This document shows, piece by piece, positions 22,456 to 33,027 of a stretch of 50,327 bases of DNA; position 1 is the first letter of the stretch; each line of letters opens with the position of its first letter. The stretch lies in the NCBI RefSeq assembly GCF_000315625.1, contig NW_005434670.1:560770-611096 (forward strand), in the 5' to 3' direction. This DNA is from Guillardia theta CCMP2712 (lineage: Eukaryota > Cryptophyceae > Pyrenomonadales > Geminigeraceae). Under the pieces are notes generated by a model. It made no database searches. It saw only the letters and a program-made list of their open reading frames with translations, and was not told the DNA's origin. The translations under genes and the position numbers were made by a program.

Positions 22456-24867
22456 GCTTCACCTCTTGTAGTCATGCGGATGGTCGAGGCCATAGATAGA
22501 CAAGTCTACGTCCTCCTTGATGGAGTCAAAACTCGCGTCTGCCTCCACGAAGAACTCCTCCTCCTGCAGCGATGCGTTGAGTGAGGTGCGAGGAAGGAGG
22601 AAGGAGGAATAGGAGACTTCACCTCCTCTTCTTCTTCCCTCTCGCGGTCCTTCTCCCCCTTGCCATCCTCCTCCTGCTCCTGCTTGTCTTGCTCGGTCGC
22701 CCCGCCGTCGAGGATGTCGTCTTGTTCCCCACCAGACTCAGTACCCTTGTCCTTGTCAACTGTGCAAACAGACGATCAGCAACTCTTTGAGAGAGGGGGA
22801 ACGATTAATCGACGGCTACAATCACATCATCACCATCATCATCATCACCGCCGCCACCACCACCACCACCTCCTCCTCCTCTTCCATCATCACCATCACC
22901 ATCATCATATGACCTGTTTCTCCATACGTCGCATCCAACAAAGATTCTGAGAGGCTGGAAAAAAACGTCTCAGGATTTCTCTCACACACACGTCCTGCTC
23001 GCCCCTCCTGTTCACTCCCACCTCCACACCTCCACACCTTCACACCTCCGCCCCCCACAGCATCCTCGTCCTCACCCAGCATCTTCGCCGTCTTCCTCTC
23101 CTGCTCCTCCTTCCTCGCTCCTTCTAGTCCGAGGTTTCCTCCTCGAACCCCGAGACGATCTGTACAGGGTCGATGCCGACTGCAAGCTCCTCTCTGTCGC
23201 AGTAGTCGCAAACAGCAAATCCTCCCCGATGTAGCTCCCGTCCCTCCCTTGCTCCAGCACCTGCATCAAGCTCTGCCTCCACTCCCTCCTCCTCCTCCTC
23301 TCCATCCTCTCCTGGCTGGACAGCATGGCGAGCTGCATGCCAAGGCTCCACGACCCTCCAGACACCATAGGCTTTGCTCCCCTGCCGAACCTTCCAAAGA
23401 GCAAGTCCTCGTGCTCGTACCTCCTCCTCCTCTCCTCGTCCTCCCTGCGCCTCTCGCGCGATTTCAGCCGCTCGAGGACGTAGGAGGCGGCTGCTCACTC
23501 GAGTCAGAGTGGACCAACTCGCTGCTTCCTCTTACCCGTCATCCTCGCCTGAAACCCTTGCGACCTGCCATGCTCTTCACCGGCACCTCCTCAGCTGTAG
23601 AAACAACAAGACTTACATGACGTTCTCCTCCTCCCGGTCGTGCCGGGAAAGCCCGCTCCTCCACCACTCCGTCTGGTCCATATTCCTGTCAGCCACGCAA
23701 AAGGGGGGAGGAGAGGAGAGGAGAGGAGAGGAGAGGAGAGGAGAGGAGAGGAGAGGAGAGGAGAGGAGAGGAGAGGGGAGGGGAGGAGAGGCACCTGCGA
23801 GCTTTGGAGAGGATAGAGCTTTTCCTTCTTCCTCTCTTTCTTCGGGGGAGAGGAGCCTTGGCAGAACAGTCAGTACTTCATCCCCCGCACCCCTCGTCCT
23901 CTCACCTCGCAGCGAGGAGAGGAACTTCTGCTCCTTCCCTAGCGGATGGACATAGCGTGCGAACTGTGGAGTAGGGAGGATCTCATTGCATACGTGCAGC
24001 TGAACTTGCTTGCTCCCTCTCTGCATCCCCACCTTCCCCTCCTGATCCCTCCCAGCGCTGTTGGCGTCTTCCTGCTGGCCGGCAACGAACTGGATCCTCC
24101 CCTCCCTTGCCAGCAGCTCGCCCCATCCTATCCCAGGGATCCCCGTGCTCTCCACGCTCATCACCAGCGCCCCCTTTCCACATCCCCTCGTCAGCAGCAT
24201 GCGCCTCCTTCAAGTCGCTTACCTCTGTGCTCTTGCGGAAGACAAGGTCGTTCCATCTCGGCTCCTGCAGTGGCCTGCGCGGAGTTAGAGGAGCAGTCGA
24301 TGGAGATCAAGGGAGGTATGGGCGGGAGGAGGGAAGGAGTGAGGAGGGGAATGGAGGAGAAGACAGGACAAACTGAGACAGGAATGGAGGAGAAGACAGG
24401 ACAAACTGAGACAGGTATGGAGGAGGCATGGGGGGAGCAAGTTACTTGAGTTTGATGCGGTTAGGACTCTTCGAGTGGCTCGATTCGTTCCCGAGGGAGC
24501 GCATGGACCCGTCATCAGACGCCCTCCTCCCTGACTTGCTGTCGAGCTTCTTGATCCGTGGTAACCTCTCCCCCTGTCTCGGTTTCTTCCCCAGATCCCG
24601 CTCCGAGCTGCCCTGCTCCTGTGCGGATTGCCTCCTTCCCCCGTCCCTGCCTTGAGACCGCTTCTTCGCTAGCGGCTTCTTGCCTCCTCCCCCGCCTTTG
24701 TTGCTAGCCGCTTCAAGTTCACTTACATCCTGTCCCTCGGAGCCTGCGAGCGTGCCGCCTGCCCGGCCCCCTTCTTGTCGCTCTGCTTCAGCATGGAAGC
24801 GGTCAGAGGGCCCATCGGCCTTCTCCTCCTCCTTCCTCGACCTCGCCGAGTCATGATCCGCCATCAC
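20290..24867 (-). CDS. long acidic many-exon gene, uncharacterised, 3' end in the gap
   Basis: Starts at 24867 or 24864 (MADHDSARSRKEEEK), with a basic, Ser-rich first exon to about 24450. Further exons are supported by splice sites. 24264-24223 encodes EPRWNDLVFRKSTE, and 24173-23795 contains GIPGIGWGELLAREGRIQFV. One near 23690-23630 contains MDQTEWWRSGLSRHDREEEN, and one near 23495-23130 contains YEHEDLLFGRFGRGAKPM. One near 22600-22475 contains DLSIYGLDHPHDYKR, and one near 22150-22045 contains ERIRLNLSSLVSQILSEG. Others near 21895-21795 and 21720-21610 precede a long acidic exon from about 21395 to the gap, with runs of Glu (20460-20515). Exon joins are incomplete and the order is by position. 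No domain is recognised. It could be a cytoskeletal or centrosomal coiled-coil protein, which is a guess. Confidence 0.5.
22405..22453. repeat. (CAG)n microsatellite, about 16 units
   Basis: Uninterrupted CAG on the plus strand. On the coding (minus) strand it falls just after a donor (AAGAG then GTGAAG), so it is intronic in the acidic gene rather than a poly-residue run. Confidence 0.85.
23711..23775. repeat. (GAGAG)n simple repeat
   Basis: About 13 tandem copies of a five-base GAGAG unit, in an intron of the minus-strand acidic gene. Confidence 0.85.
24351..24416. repeat. 33-bp tandem duplication
   Basis: Two head-to-tail copies of a 33-base unit starting ATGGAGGAGAAGACAGG and ending near GAGACAGG, in an intron of the acidic gene. 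Confidence 0.85.
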
Positions 24868-24884
24868 TGACTGCCGCAGTGCGC

Positions 24885-25735
24885 GTCAACTGCCAAACAG
24901 ACTCGCAGCCGCTCTGACCGACCTCATGCAAGTTCAGTGACTCCCGGAGTCCGGCGGACTCAACGGTCGGCGGGCCGAGCACCCGGTGGCACCGTACGGT
25001 ACTGACAACGGGGCCCGGGGCCCGCCGCCGGTGGCGCCCCCCCCCGCACCGGGCCCCGGCCGGGCCCGGGCCGGGCGGGGCGGCCGGGGCGCGCGGCGGG
25101 CGCCGGTCCGTCGGCGCCGCCGACGGACCCGAAGTACGGTTCCTGGCCCGGGCTTCTACACGGTACGGTACTAGAACGGAGTCCTTCAAGTCCCGCCCGG
25201 CCACTGAGTGGGGGGCTGGCCTGCCGGGTCCAGAGAGCTCAATTCACCGGCGGCGGCCGCCACTGTGCTTGCCTGCTTGACCGTGCCAGTGACAGTCCGG
25301 CACTGAGTAGGGCCTAGGGGCCGCCGGGCCGCTGAGGCTCCGAGCCGGGCGGCCCGTGACCGTACAGTGCGGCGGCCGCCGGCCGGGCCGGCGGCCGGGC
25401 CGCCAGCCTGGCCCCCGCCACAGTGCGCCGCCGGGCACACTGTCGGACCGTCCGGTGGGTGTCGGAGTCCGACCGACGGTCCGCCGGACGGTGGCACCGT
25501 GTAGGGGCCAGTCGGACTGAGTCACTGGGTAAATTAGTAGAGAGGCCCGGCATGGATCGGACTGAGTCCTTGGCAACGGTTGAACCGTGGCGCCCGGGCC
25601 GGGCCGGGACACGCGCCGCCCGGCCGCGGCGCCGGGCGGCGGCGGCCCGGCAGTCGTACAGGCTCCACCGGGCAGACGGCGGCGCCGTGCCACTGAACTT
25701 CCGAAGCAGCAGGCCGCAGCATACCTTTTCGATGC
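24885..25735. repeat. GC-rich island A, non-coding
   Basis: About 850 bases dominated by CCGGGCC/GGCCCGG blocks mixed with GAGTC, CACTG, CCGTAC and GTGGCACC words. Frames stay open only because stop codons are rare in such GC-rich DNA; none gives protein-like sequence. It begins just upstream of the acidic gene's start and ends abruptly at AT-rich sequence (about 25740). Related islands lie near 34200-34850, 37385-37670 and 41348-41425. Confidence 0.55.
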
Positions 25736-26830
25736 CAAAGGCCAGGTTAAAATCATAATTATTAACTTGCAAAAGTTGTCTTGAACACCCCACCCCTCAT
25801 TACAAACTCAAGGTAGCCCAGGAGCACCATCTGATTTCACTATTGATGACCACCCCCCCTCAACCTTGTTGGACCCCACCCCCACAGAAAAGTCAACGTT
25901 CTTGGTTTTTATTAGATCCATTATTGTACCAAACAAAAGTTCGAGTATGACTTCACCACCCACCCCTTTGACATGGGCAGCACCCGTAGTTTACCCTGCT
26001 TTTTTTTAAGCCCTTTGATATTACGTATCTCGAGAACTTTTAAAACCCCATTTTTTTCTTCTCAAACAGTACCAGCAATTAAGTTAATCTGCTTAGTGGA
26101 AGTACCCCCCGGACCCCCTTCTGATGTACCCCACTCAGGACAACAACAATGGATCCATTACAACCCTACCCCCTACACATCCGATTCAGACCTTGATATG
26201 TGGAAAAAAGTACATTTTAAACAAAAACAAATCCACGTACGGCACGGTCGATCACCAATAAAACCACCCCACCCCACCCACCTGCTAGTAACCCCTTTTC
26301 TAGTACCCCTGCTTCAGCTGACCCCTACCCTCTACCCCCGGGGGCGTCACCAAAGTCAACCGATGGAACTACAGTGGGGACATGAAATGGAAAGGTGACA
26401 GAGGGAGAAAGGGGTAGAGGAGGAAGGGGGGTAGGGTGAGGGATCCTAGCTGAAACCAAAAGTAGGGTAGGGTTCAGAGCCATAAAGGGGTGGGGTGAAC
26501 TTGTTAGGAACCAAAGTTTTGAGTGGATAAGAGATCGATGAGGGGGTGGTCAAAGAATACTTGTTGTGTTGAATGTACTGGGCATCAAAGAGGGGAAATA
26601 TCATATATGTGACAATAGCAAATATCAGCAGTGGGAGAATACCAGGTAAAATGCTGTCGGAAGCGACCAATAATGTTTCTTGGGGGTGGGGTTATGGACA
26701 GGCCCAACGGGTGCATCAGGGCACTGGTCATACAAACAGGGTGGTCCAAATGCATTGGGGGGTGCTACGGAGTCTGCAGTGAACGGGGGTAGGGTACGGG
26801 TCACGCACCAAATGATGGCGGGCGAGGGAT
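25736..26830. other. strand-skewed block: C-rich left half, G-rich right half
   Basis: From about 25785 to 26345 the plus strand is rich in ACCCC/CCCACCCC motifs. From about 26395 to 26815 it is rich in GGGGTAGG motifs. The halves are not exact reverse complements as read by eye. Open frames are short and not convincing. Confidence 0.45.
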
Positions 26831-26967
26831 CATACGTCGAAGCCTAGAGGATCAGAAGAAACAGCAAGTTCGAAGCTCGGACATACTGCAACATACATCA
26901 CCACTTTCGTTCTCTCCACTCGTGTCCTCAACAGCCTTCAAGTGAGTACAGGTCTTCCACGCCAAAG

Positions 26968-28328
26968 TGGATCCAATACTGGATCGGTTGTATTGTGCGG
27001 CCTTGAGGGAAAGCGAGGAGCAAAGGATGGCTGGATCGACCATTGAGGAGGAGACAAAGGCCAATACTAACCACACAAGTCATCAAGTAGAGGAGAAGAA
27101 GTCGTCTTTCCTGAATTTCTTCCTTGGGAGAAGATTCTCACTCGCTTCATCGCCAGGTTTGTCGAACAACTTCGTCAACCATGCGTTTTCTTTACTTACT
27201 GCGTTTGTCCAGCCTCCACTCACAGGGAGTTAGAGAAGCATGATCTTCACGAGACCTCAGCGATGCATGCTGAGGGTCCAAGAAGCAATCGAAGGAGGAG
27301 CTTGGCAGGGCTGGGACAATCCTGGTTCGCACGCAGCTTCAAGTCTTCACAAGACCAGTTCCATAGGTCAGAAGATCTGCCGAACCCAAAGCTATCCAAG
27401 GACTTGATCCGCCACACGTTCCCCTCCAAGAAAGGGCTGACCCTGCCTGAATCCGCCGAACTTAGCCCAGCTGGCTCGTTTCGACTAGGGTCCATGAGGA
27501 GGAACCTGAGCCATGACAACCTGCATGGGGCGGCGGATGCTTCGCCCTCTGTAGACTCGGAGGATAGGAACCTTTCAGCTAAAGGTTGTTTCTGATGCTC
27601 TATTCCTGCACCTTCTTCTGATCCCTCCTGGCAGAAACGATCAAGCGCTGCATAGTCTCGGGCACCCTCAAGTTCCGAGAGGTGAGGAGGAGAGCGTGAT
27701 TATGGTCGGATGATCCGCTGATTTCTACAACAGAGGAGGATTCTTGGGTCCTCCTGGACCAGCATGTTCTGCGTCTTGAAGCGGAATGGAAAGTTTCACG
27801 TTTACACTGACAAGGTTAGCGGTCACTGCCTCAAGCGCTCCGTGGGGTGACTGGTACATGGCAGGACGACGTCTTCCCTCGAGTCACTCTCGATCTTCGA
27901 ACATTTGAGATCCCCAAGGTCAAAAACTCCCTGGTGAGAGGATCTGCTTCCTGAAGTCGCTGGAGCTGACGGGAACCTTGGAAGGAATTCTCCCTTTCAA
28001 AGAAGGACCCGCTGCTGCCAGCTCTGGGCAGGACGTCGAGCTCCCCGGGAGTGTCTTGGTGAGTCCATAAGGAGATTGGAGGACCAAGGCATGACTGGCA
28101 CTGCCTCGCAGGAGTGATCTTCATAGAAAGATGGAGGTTTACACCTTCAAGGCGGAGAATGCGGTGGACAAGAAGCAGTGAGCTCTCGCGGAGGCCGTTG
28201 ACCGCCATTGAGACTGTTTCAGGTGGATGACAAGCCTCAGGACTGTGAAGAGGATTTCCTCACAATCTTCAGATGGTTCGCTGTGCCTTGCTCTGCGTCA
28301 TTTCGCCTTGACTTTGAACTGCAGATGA
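26968..28328 (+). CDS. PH-domain protein
   Basis: PH domains bind phosphoinositides or protein partners at membranes. Exons: 26968-27156 (MDPILDRLYCAALRESEEQR), 27234-27584 (Ser/Arg-rich linker), 27635-27681, 27734-27814, 27865-27918, 27957-28058, about 28112-28178 and about 28224-28328 (TGA). The PH core reads TIKRCIVSGTLKFRE, then SSWTSMFCVLKRNGKFHVY, then VFPRVTLDLRTFEI. It closes with YTFKAENAVDKKQ-WMTSLRTVKR, where W is the conserved Trp of the final helix. The ATG is formed only by splicing of an upstream exon ending at 26941 (A then TG), so the true N-terminus may lie further upstream. The phase at the seventh exon does not close cleanly. The linker (FARSFKSSQDQFHRSEDL) looks disordered. 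Confidence 0.68.
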
Positions 28329-28593
28329 GCATGAGGAGGTAGGCTTCCTCCGACTAGCTTCGGCATAGCACGTAGAGACGACCAATGAGCTGGAATCAGC
28401 TGAACATGTAATTTAAAGTGTCGATACCTATTGAACAAAGAAATGTAGCATCATCTGGCAACACGGTCGAGATCAAGAACCGAATTCGAAGGGGGTTCTG
28501 TGGTCTACTCATAAGTTTATTGCGATCTCAAGCCAACATGTACTTTTCACGGGGAACAACTACAATGTCGGCAGTACATACAGGCCCACGTGT
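28329..28593. other. no feature seen
   Basis: Short AT-richer interval with no convincing exon on either strand. Confidence 0.4.
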
Positions 28594-28875
28594 CTAGCAG
28601 TTGCGAGCTCCCCAGCTGGCAAAGCCCTGCTTGTTATCGTAGCATACAAAGTCGGCGTGATCCCAGAAGTTCTACAGCAACAAGATTCAGTTTCCAGGAA
28701 CTCACGCACGGCCAAGGGGTTTCACCTTCACCTTCTTCATGGAGTCATGGTGGTACTCTCTGAAGGCATGCTTGTTCCTGTCTCCTGCATCGTCCACCGA
28801 CATGATCTTACGGCTGAATGCCGAGTTGACAACCGACCGGATGCCGGCTAGCTCCTGATCACCCAGAGCTGATAA
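28594..28875 (-). CDS. probable 3' exons of an unidentified gene
   Basis: After a good acceptor (TTTGCCCAG), 28875 onward reads LSALGDQELAGIRSVVNSAF and later KHAFREYHHDSMKKVKVKP up to a GTGAGT donor at about 28706. A second exon after CTGTAG reads NFWDHADFVCYDNKQGFASW and ends GARNC-TAG at 28594. Both look protein-like, but the phases do not match: the join leaves two bases over, so one base may be missing. Upstream exons were not found. No family recognised. Confidence 0.35.
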
Positions 28876-28899
28876 CTGGGCAAAGCAAAGCGTGAGCAT

Positions 28900-30507
28900 A
28901 ACTTGTATTCAACCTCGTCATCACACAAAGAGGGATTCTCCATGACTCCCAAACACGGCGAATTCTTGTTCCACATAACCATGAAAGATTCGTTCTAGTG
29001 TGGAAGCTTGATTTTTCAGACAACAACTTGTCTTAACTTTCATCGCGCTACTGGGGGTTATCTATTCCTGTGTAATTCTATGGTATCTCTATGCCCATGG
29101 CTCTTGCGTCAATGACACACCATCAACATGTCACTGCTTTCTAATTCGTCATCAATTCTATTTAAGCATTAATTCTATCTCAGTGTACCGCCAGCACCAC
29201 AACATAATCACCATGTCAAACACGACTGCAACTGTCATCTTAAGCACCCAGTAATTCGGTCAACCATTCCATATTCAGGACAATCTGATCATGAGCGCTA
29301 TTGCACAAGTCATAGCAATGTCAAAGACTAACAAATGAACCAAACGAATGCTGGCTGTGAAGAAGGATTTCACACATACCAACGATGAAGTACATCACGA
29401 AAGCAAAAACTTGTTCTCCTTTATCAAGTCACACATCGCATTGATTGTCACCAGGCGCACTCTCATCATGCCCGCATCCCGATCAATGATTAACGTTGAT
29501 GCGTGCTCCGCTATTCTAGATGCATCCTCCCTCCCCCTTCTCCCTCTCTCTACCTCTCTATCTCCTTGTTTGTGGTTCTGGGCCTCCTCCCTCCTCCCTC
29601 CTCCCTCCTCCCTCCTCCCTCCTCTACCAGCTCCTCACAAGCTCTCCTACATACCTGAACGAGCATGGCGTCTCTTCAATCACCCAGGGCCCCTTCTCAC
29701 CCCTTTATGAATACTAAATAGTACGGGTCCATGGACATCACATACCCCTGATTCTTACTCTAAGCAATGGGGTAGGTGATATCACCCCTACACTGTTCGA
29801 GGAGGGATATAGGAGGGGTCTGATGAGCAAATGCCGTGGAACAACTTGCGAGTTCGCGGGCCATGCGGGGAGCCGGCAAGGCTTAGAGGTTGCAATGGCA
29901 ACAAGAGAAGGAGAGCAGGGAGCAGGGAGGGGACGTCGAAATCAGTACCTTGAAGTGTCCACTGAGTTCTTGGGCCTCCTCTTCCTCTTCCTCCCTTGCT
30001 CCCATGCCCTCCTTTCTCCAACCAACATCGAGATTCTTTTTGCTTGCAATCATTTTCCCAAGGAAGAGAAGCATCCAAAGGCAACCAGATTTGCTTCAGT
30101 CTCTGTCTTGTAAGAATGATGGAATCTCAACATCCTCTTGAGTTGATTTGATTTTCATTGGGAATTTTTCAGCGCTTTGGAAACAGTGTTGATTGCCATC
30201 AAATGGAAAGTTCTTGGAAGATGAGGGAAAGCTACTGAAACCATGGAGAGAAGCCTACCCATCTGCACGTGTTTATGTTTGAGTGTCAAGAGAACAACAT
30301 CATTGTCTAAGCTGCCGATCTTCATTCTCAAAATACTCCAGCGGTCTTAACTTGCTTGGCACGCCGTAGGAACGTGCTACTGCATGTTTGCTTGTATTGA
30401 CGGCCTGAATCAGGCTGATAGTTGTACATCACGGAGCGGTTGCGTGTGTATGAGAGGGAGCGTAGATGTATCAGTGATTGTCTATGTACAGCTAGTCAGC
30501 GAAGTTG
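28900..30507. other. mostly intergenic; no gene resolved
   Basis: Includes a CCCTCCT minisatellite-like tract near 29583-29625. A short inverted motif near 29740-29800 pairs TACCCCTGATT with a later GGGGTAGG. An open frame on both strands near 29820-30110 is not convincing on either. The 3' UTR of the plastid-protein gene on the minus strand must lie at its right end. Confidence 0.35.
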
Positions 30508-31744
30508 CTAGATAATGATGCTCGTTGACGAAAGAACATCCCACACTTTCATGAGCTTTGGGAGGCCTTTCGCCTCTATCCATCCCTTTTCTTGCTTCAA
30601 GTTGATCTCAATCGCGTTGTTGTCGTTGTGCGATTCGTCAACACGAGTTAAAGGGGTCTGTATACGCGGAACTCGACCCGACAGCTTGACCACTGCACAG
30701 AGTTAGACGAGGAGAGAACAATCACAAAACAATCGCACCATTGTCTTGCGTATTTCTCGGCATGGCCAGAATAAAGAATATTGTCTGCACAAAGTTTGGA
30801 AGCTTCGGTGAAGTGCGACCCAGCGAGCTGCTGAGAGACTCGACAAGTTGACAGGAAACCTGGAAGGTCGTTCCCAGTCAGCGTGCAAGTTGGTGGAGTC
30901 TAGATGTCAACTTACGTGTATCGTGAAGCCCAAGCAAACCCGGAGCAAGCTCTGCAGCTCTATCACGGCATATCGTGACAGCCTGCATCGGGTAGTTACG
31001 CCACCCAGTGAGGATGGCAGAGCGCGGTTTACCTGGAGAGGATCTGCCATGACTTGATGGCTGTGAGCCGCAAGGCGGGCGCAAGAGTCGTCTTAGTGTA
31101 TTCCACTCCCATGCTCCAGGACCTCTGAAGAGTGACCATGAGAACAAGGATCACGCAGCAAACCGTCGTCAAACGACTCACCTGCACTGCCATGATCGCG
31201 TCGTGTACCATCCTTGCAACCCTCAGGGGAAACGCGAGCTTGTGGCAGAGCATGGTGATGAGCTTCCAAAAGCTGCAACTTCAAGTCAGGTCGGATAGCA
31301 AGTGATTTCAAACTCTCACAGTTGACGCTGGTGCCTGTCGACGTTCCCAACCCAGTTGAGTCGGAACTCTTCCATATCCCCCCGAGGAGCCAACCTGCAC
31401 CCAGGTGAGCCGGGAGCCATGAGGTGGTTCATGGTTCTTAACCTGTCGGCCCACTCCTGGAAAGGGAGCCGTTTGGTCTTACGCTCTTCTCTCAGCCTTT
31501 GCAGAATTTCAGCCGGGCTGATCCTCTCCAAGTCCGTTTGCGGCATCATGTACTCGTTGTATCCCGAACAGACAACTTGTGCACGAGAGCGAGGTTTCCT
31601 CGTACAAGCAACTCTGCGCTGGCCAAACAACAAATGCCTCGAGGTTTGAGAGAATCCCAGGCATTGACCGGCCATCACCAAGATGTACAGCGCACTGAAG
31701 AGGTTGATGCGTCTGATGCCGATAGTCATTGTCCCTTTCACCAA
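30508..31744 (-). CDS. plastid-targeted protein of unknown function
   Basis: Six exons with consistent phases: 31744-31320, 31272-31182, 31124-31033, 30982-30916, 30859-30739 and 30692-30508 (TAG), 326 residues. A second in-frame ATG lies at 31729. The leader is a signal peptide (INLFSALYILVMAGQCLG) followed by F and a basic, Ser/Thr-containing transit peptide (FSQTSRHLLFGQRRVACTRK). This is the bipartite pattern for import into a secondary plastid. The mature part has ISPAEILQRLREERKTKRLP, then LFWKLITMLCHKLAFPL and RSWSMGVEYTKTTLAPALRL. A long amphipathic region (YAVIELQSLLRVCLGFTIHV, then NFVQTIFFILAMP) follows, and a C-terminal KLSGRVPRIQTPLTRVDES. No family is recognised. A thylakoid or envelope association is possible because of the hydrophobic segments. 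Confidence 0.72.
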
Positions 31745-32956
31745 AGTGGTAGGCGCTGGACAAGTTTTACCAGCAGCTGACCCCGATGAAGTTGGCTATA
31801 ATTGGTTCCGTGTATGAGTCACACCCCAGTGTTTAAACAACCGTATGAGAAGAAATCTGCGTCGGCCGCTTCGCCAGCCCGTAAATTTGTCGGAGTTCAC
31901 GAAAATTCCTTGAGGAAGAGGCAGGAGGCAGAAGAGACAAGTAGAGATGCGATGGTGGGAGTTAAGAGGAGACGGCGTCGATCACTCGAGCATGCTGCTC
32001 ATGGTAACAGACTTCATTCCTCTCTACCGCTCCACATGGTCCCCGTGTTGCTGCGGCCTCTTGCTCGCCATCGGAGGCTTCTCGCTTATCCCACCACCCC
32101 GTGCCCTTTGCTTAGATTACAAAAGGTGGGGTGGAAGCATGGGAAAATAGGGGTAGAGGGGTACTTTCTCTTCCTTTATGCTCAATGCAAGGGGTGGGGG
32201 TATTTTAGGAGGGGTTATATTATATCGCATTTCATGGGATATGGGGGGGTGATAATAACTTGCGATTCATACAAGGGTGGGGTACAATTGAGGACAGGGA
32301 ACAAACTGGAACGCGAGAAGGGGTGAAAGGGTCAGAGGGTACCTCTATCTACAGCCTGACTTATCATCAAATATTACCAATTTAAATTACTCATATATAA
32401 TTAGTATCAATTAATACAGTCAATAATACAGATTGAGATCACCCTACCCCTTGAATGGGCCCGGTCATCCGTTACGGATCAGGCGAAGCTAGAATTTACA
32501 CAATGTTAGTCGTTACAAAACGTTTCTTCCGTTACACCAGCAGCCCGTGCCGCTGCAGTATGAGAGCCGGAGAGGCAAGGATGGTGTTGTGAAAGGACGA
32601 GCGGGGGAGGAGGCAGAGAGGAAGAGGAGAGAGAAGAGTAGACAACAATATCGAGGACAGGTTGAGTAGAAGATTTCTGAGATATGTGTGAATGCAAAGA
32701 ATATCCTTCAGATGCGTGAAAGCAAATCTCTCCAGTGCTGTTCGTCCGCTTTTGCAGTTCTAGCGCAATCCTGAGTTGCTGGGGGTAGGTGCGCATCTCA
32801 TTGACAAAGAAGATAGTTGTGATTTTTTTTTTGATTGGTGAAAGAAATCGTGCACATCAACACAGTTGTGTTAGGAGTCTAGAATGCTTTTACCAGAGGT
32901 TCTCAGCTTCAAAAACAGAATTGCCGATGCATACTCGCAGTTTGTAGTGTTCGATG
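31745..32956. other. intergenic, with a G-rich skewed block
   Basis: From about 32125 to 32340 the plus strand is G-rich with GGGGTAG and GGGGTGG words, like the block at 26400. Around 32350-32430 it turns AT-rich. No gene is supported. Confidence 0.4.
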
Positions 32957-33022
32957 CTGGACTGACATGCCCTGTCCTCTGGACTGACATGCCCTGTCCT
33001 CTGGACTGACATGCCCTGTCCT
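32957..33022. repeat. three perfect 22-bp direct repeats before CWC15
   Basis: CTGGACTGACATGCCCTGTCCT (one copy is 22 bases; written in parts: CTGGACTGACA + TGCCCTGTCCT) repeats exactly three times at 32957, 32979 and 33001. The array ends five bases before the CWC15 start codon at 33028. Confidence 0.9.
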
Positions 33023-33027
33023 GCAGC

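Noticed and set aside
24885-25760. Overlapping open frames of 100-170 residues in GC island A
   Set aside because: All frames stay open because of extreme GC content; translations are Arg/Pro/Gly/Ala-rich without any pattern of real protein.
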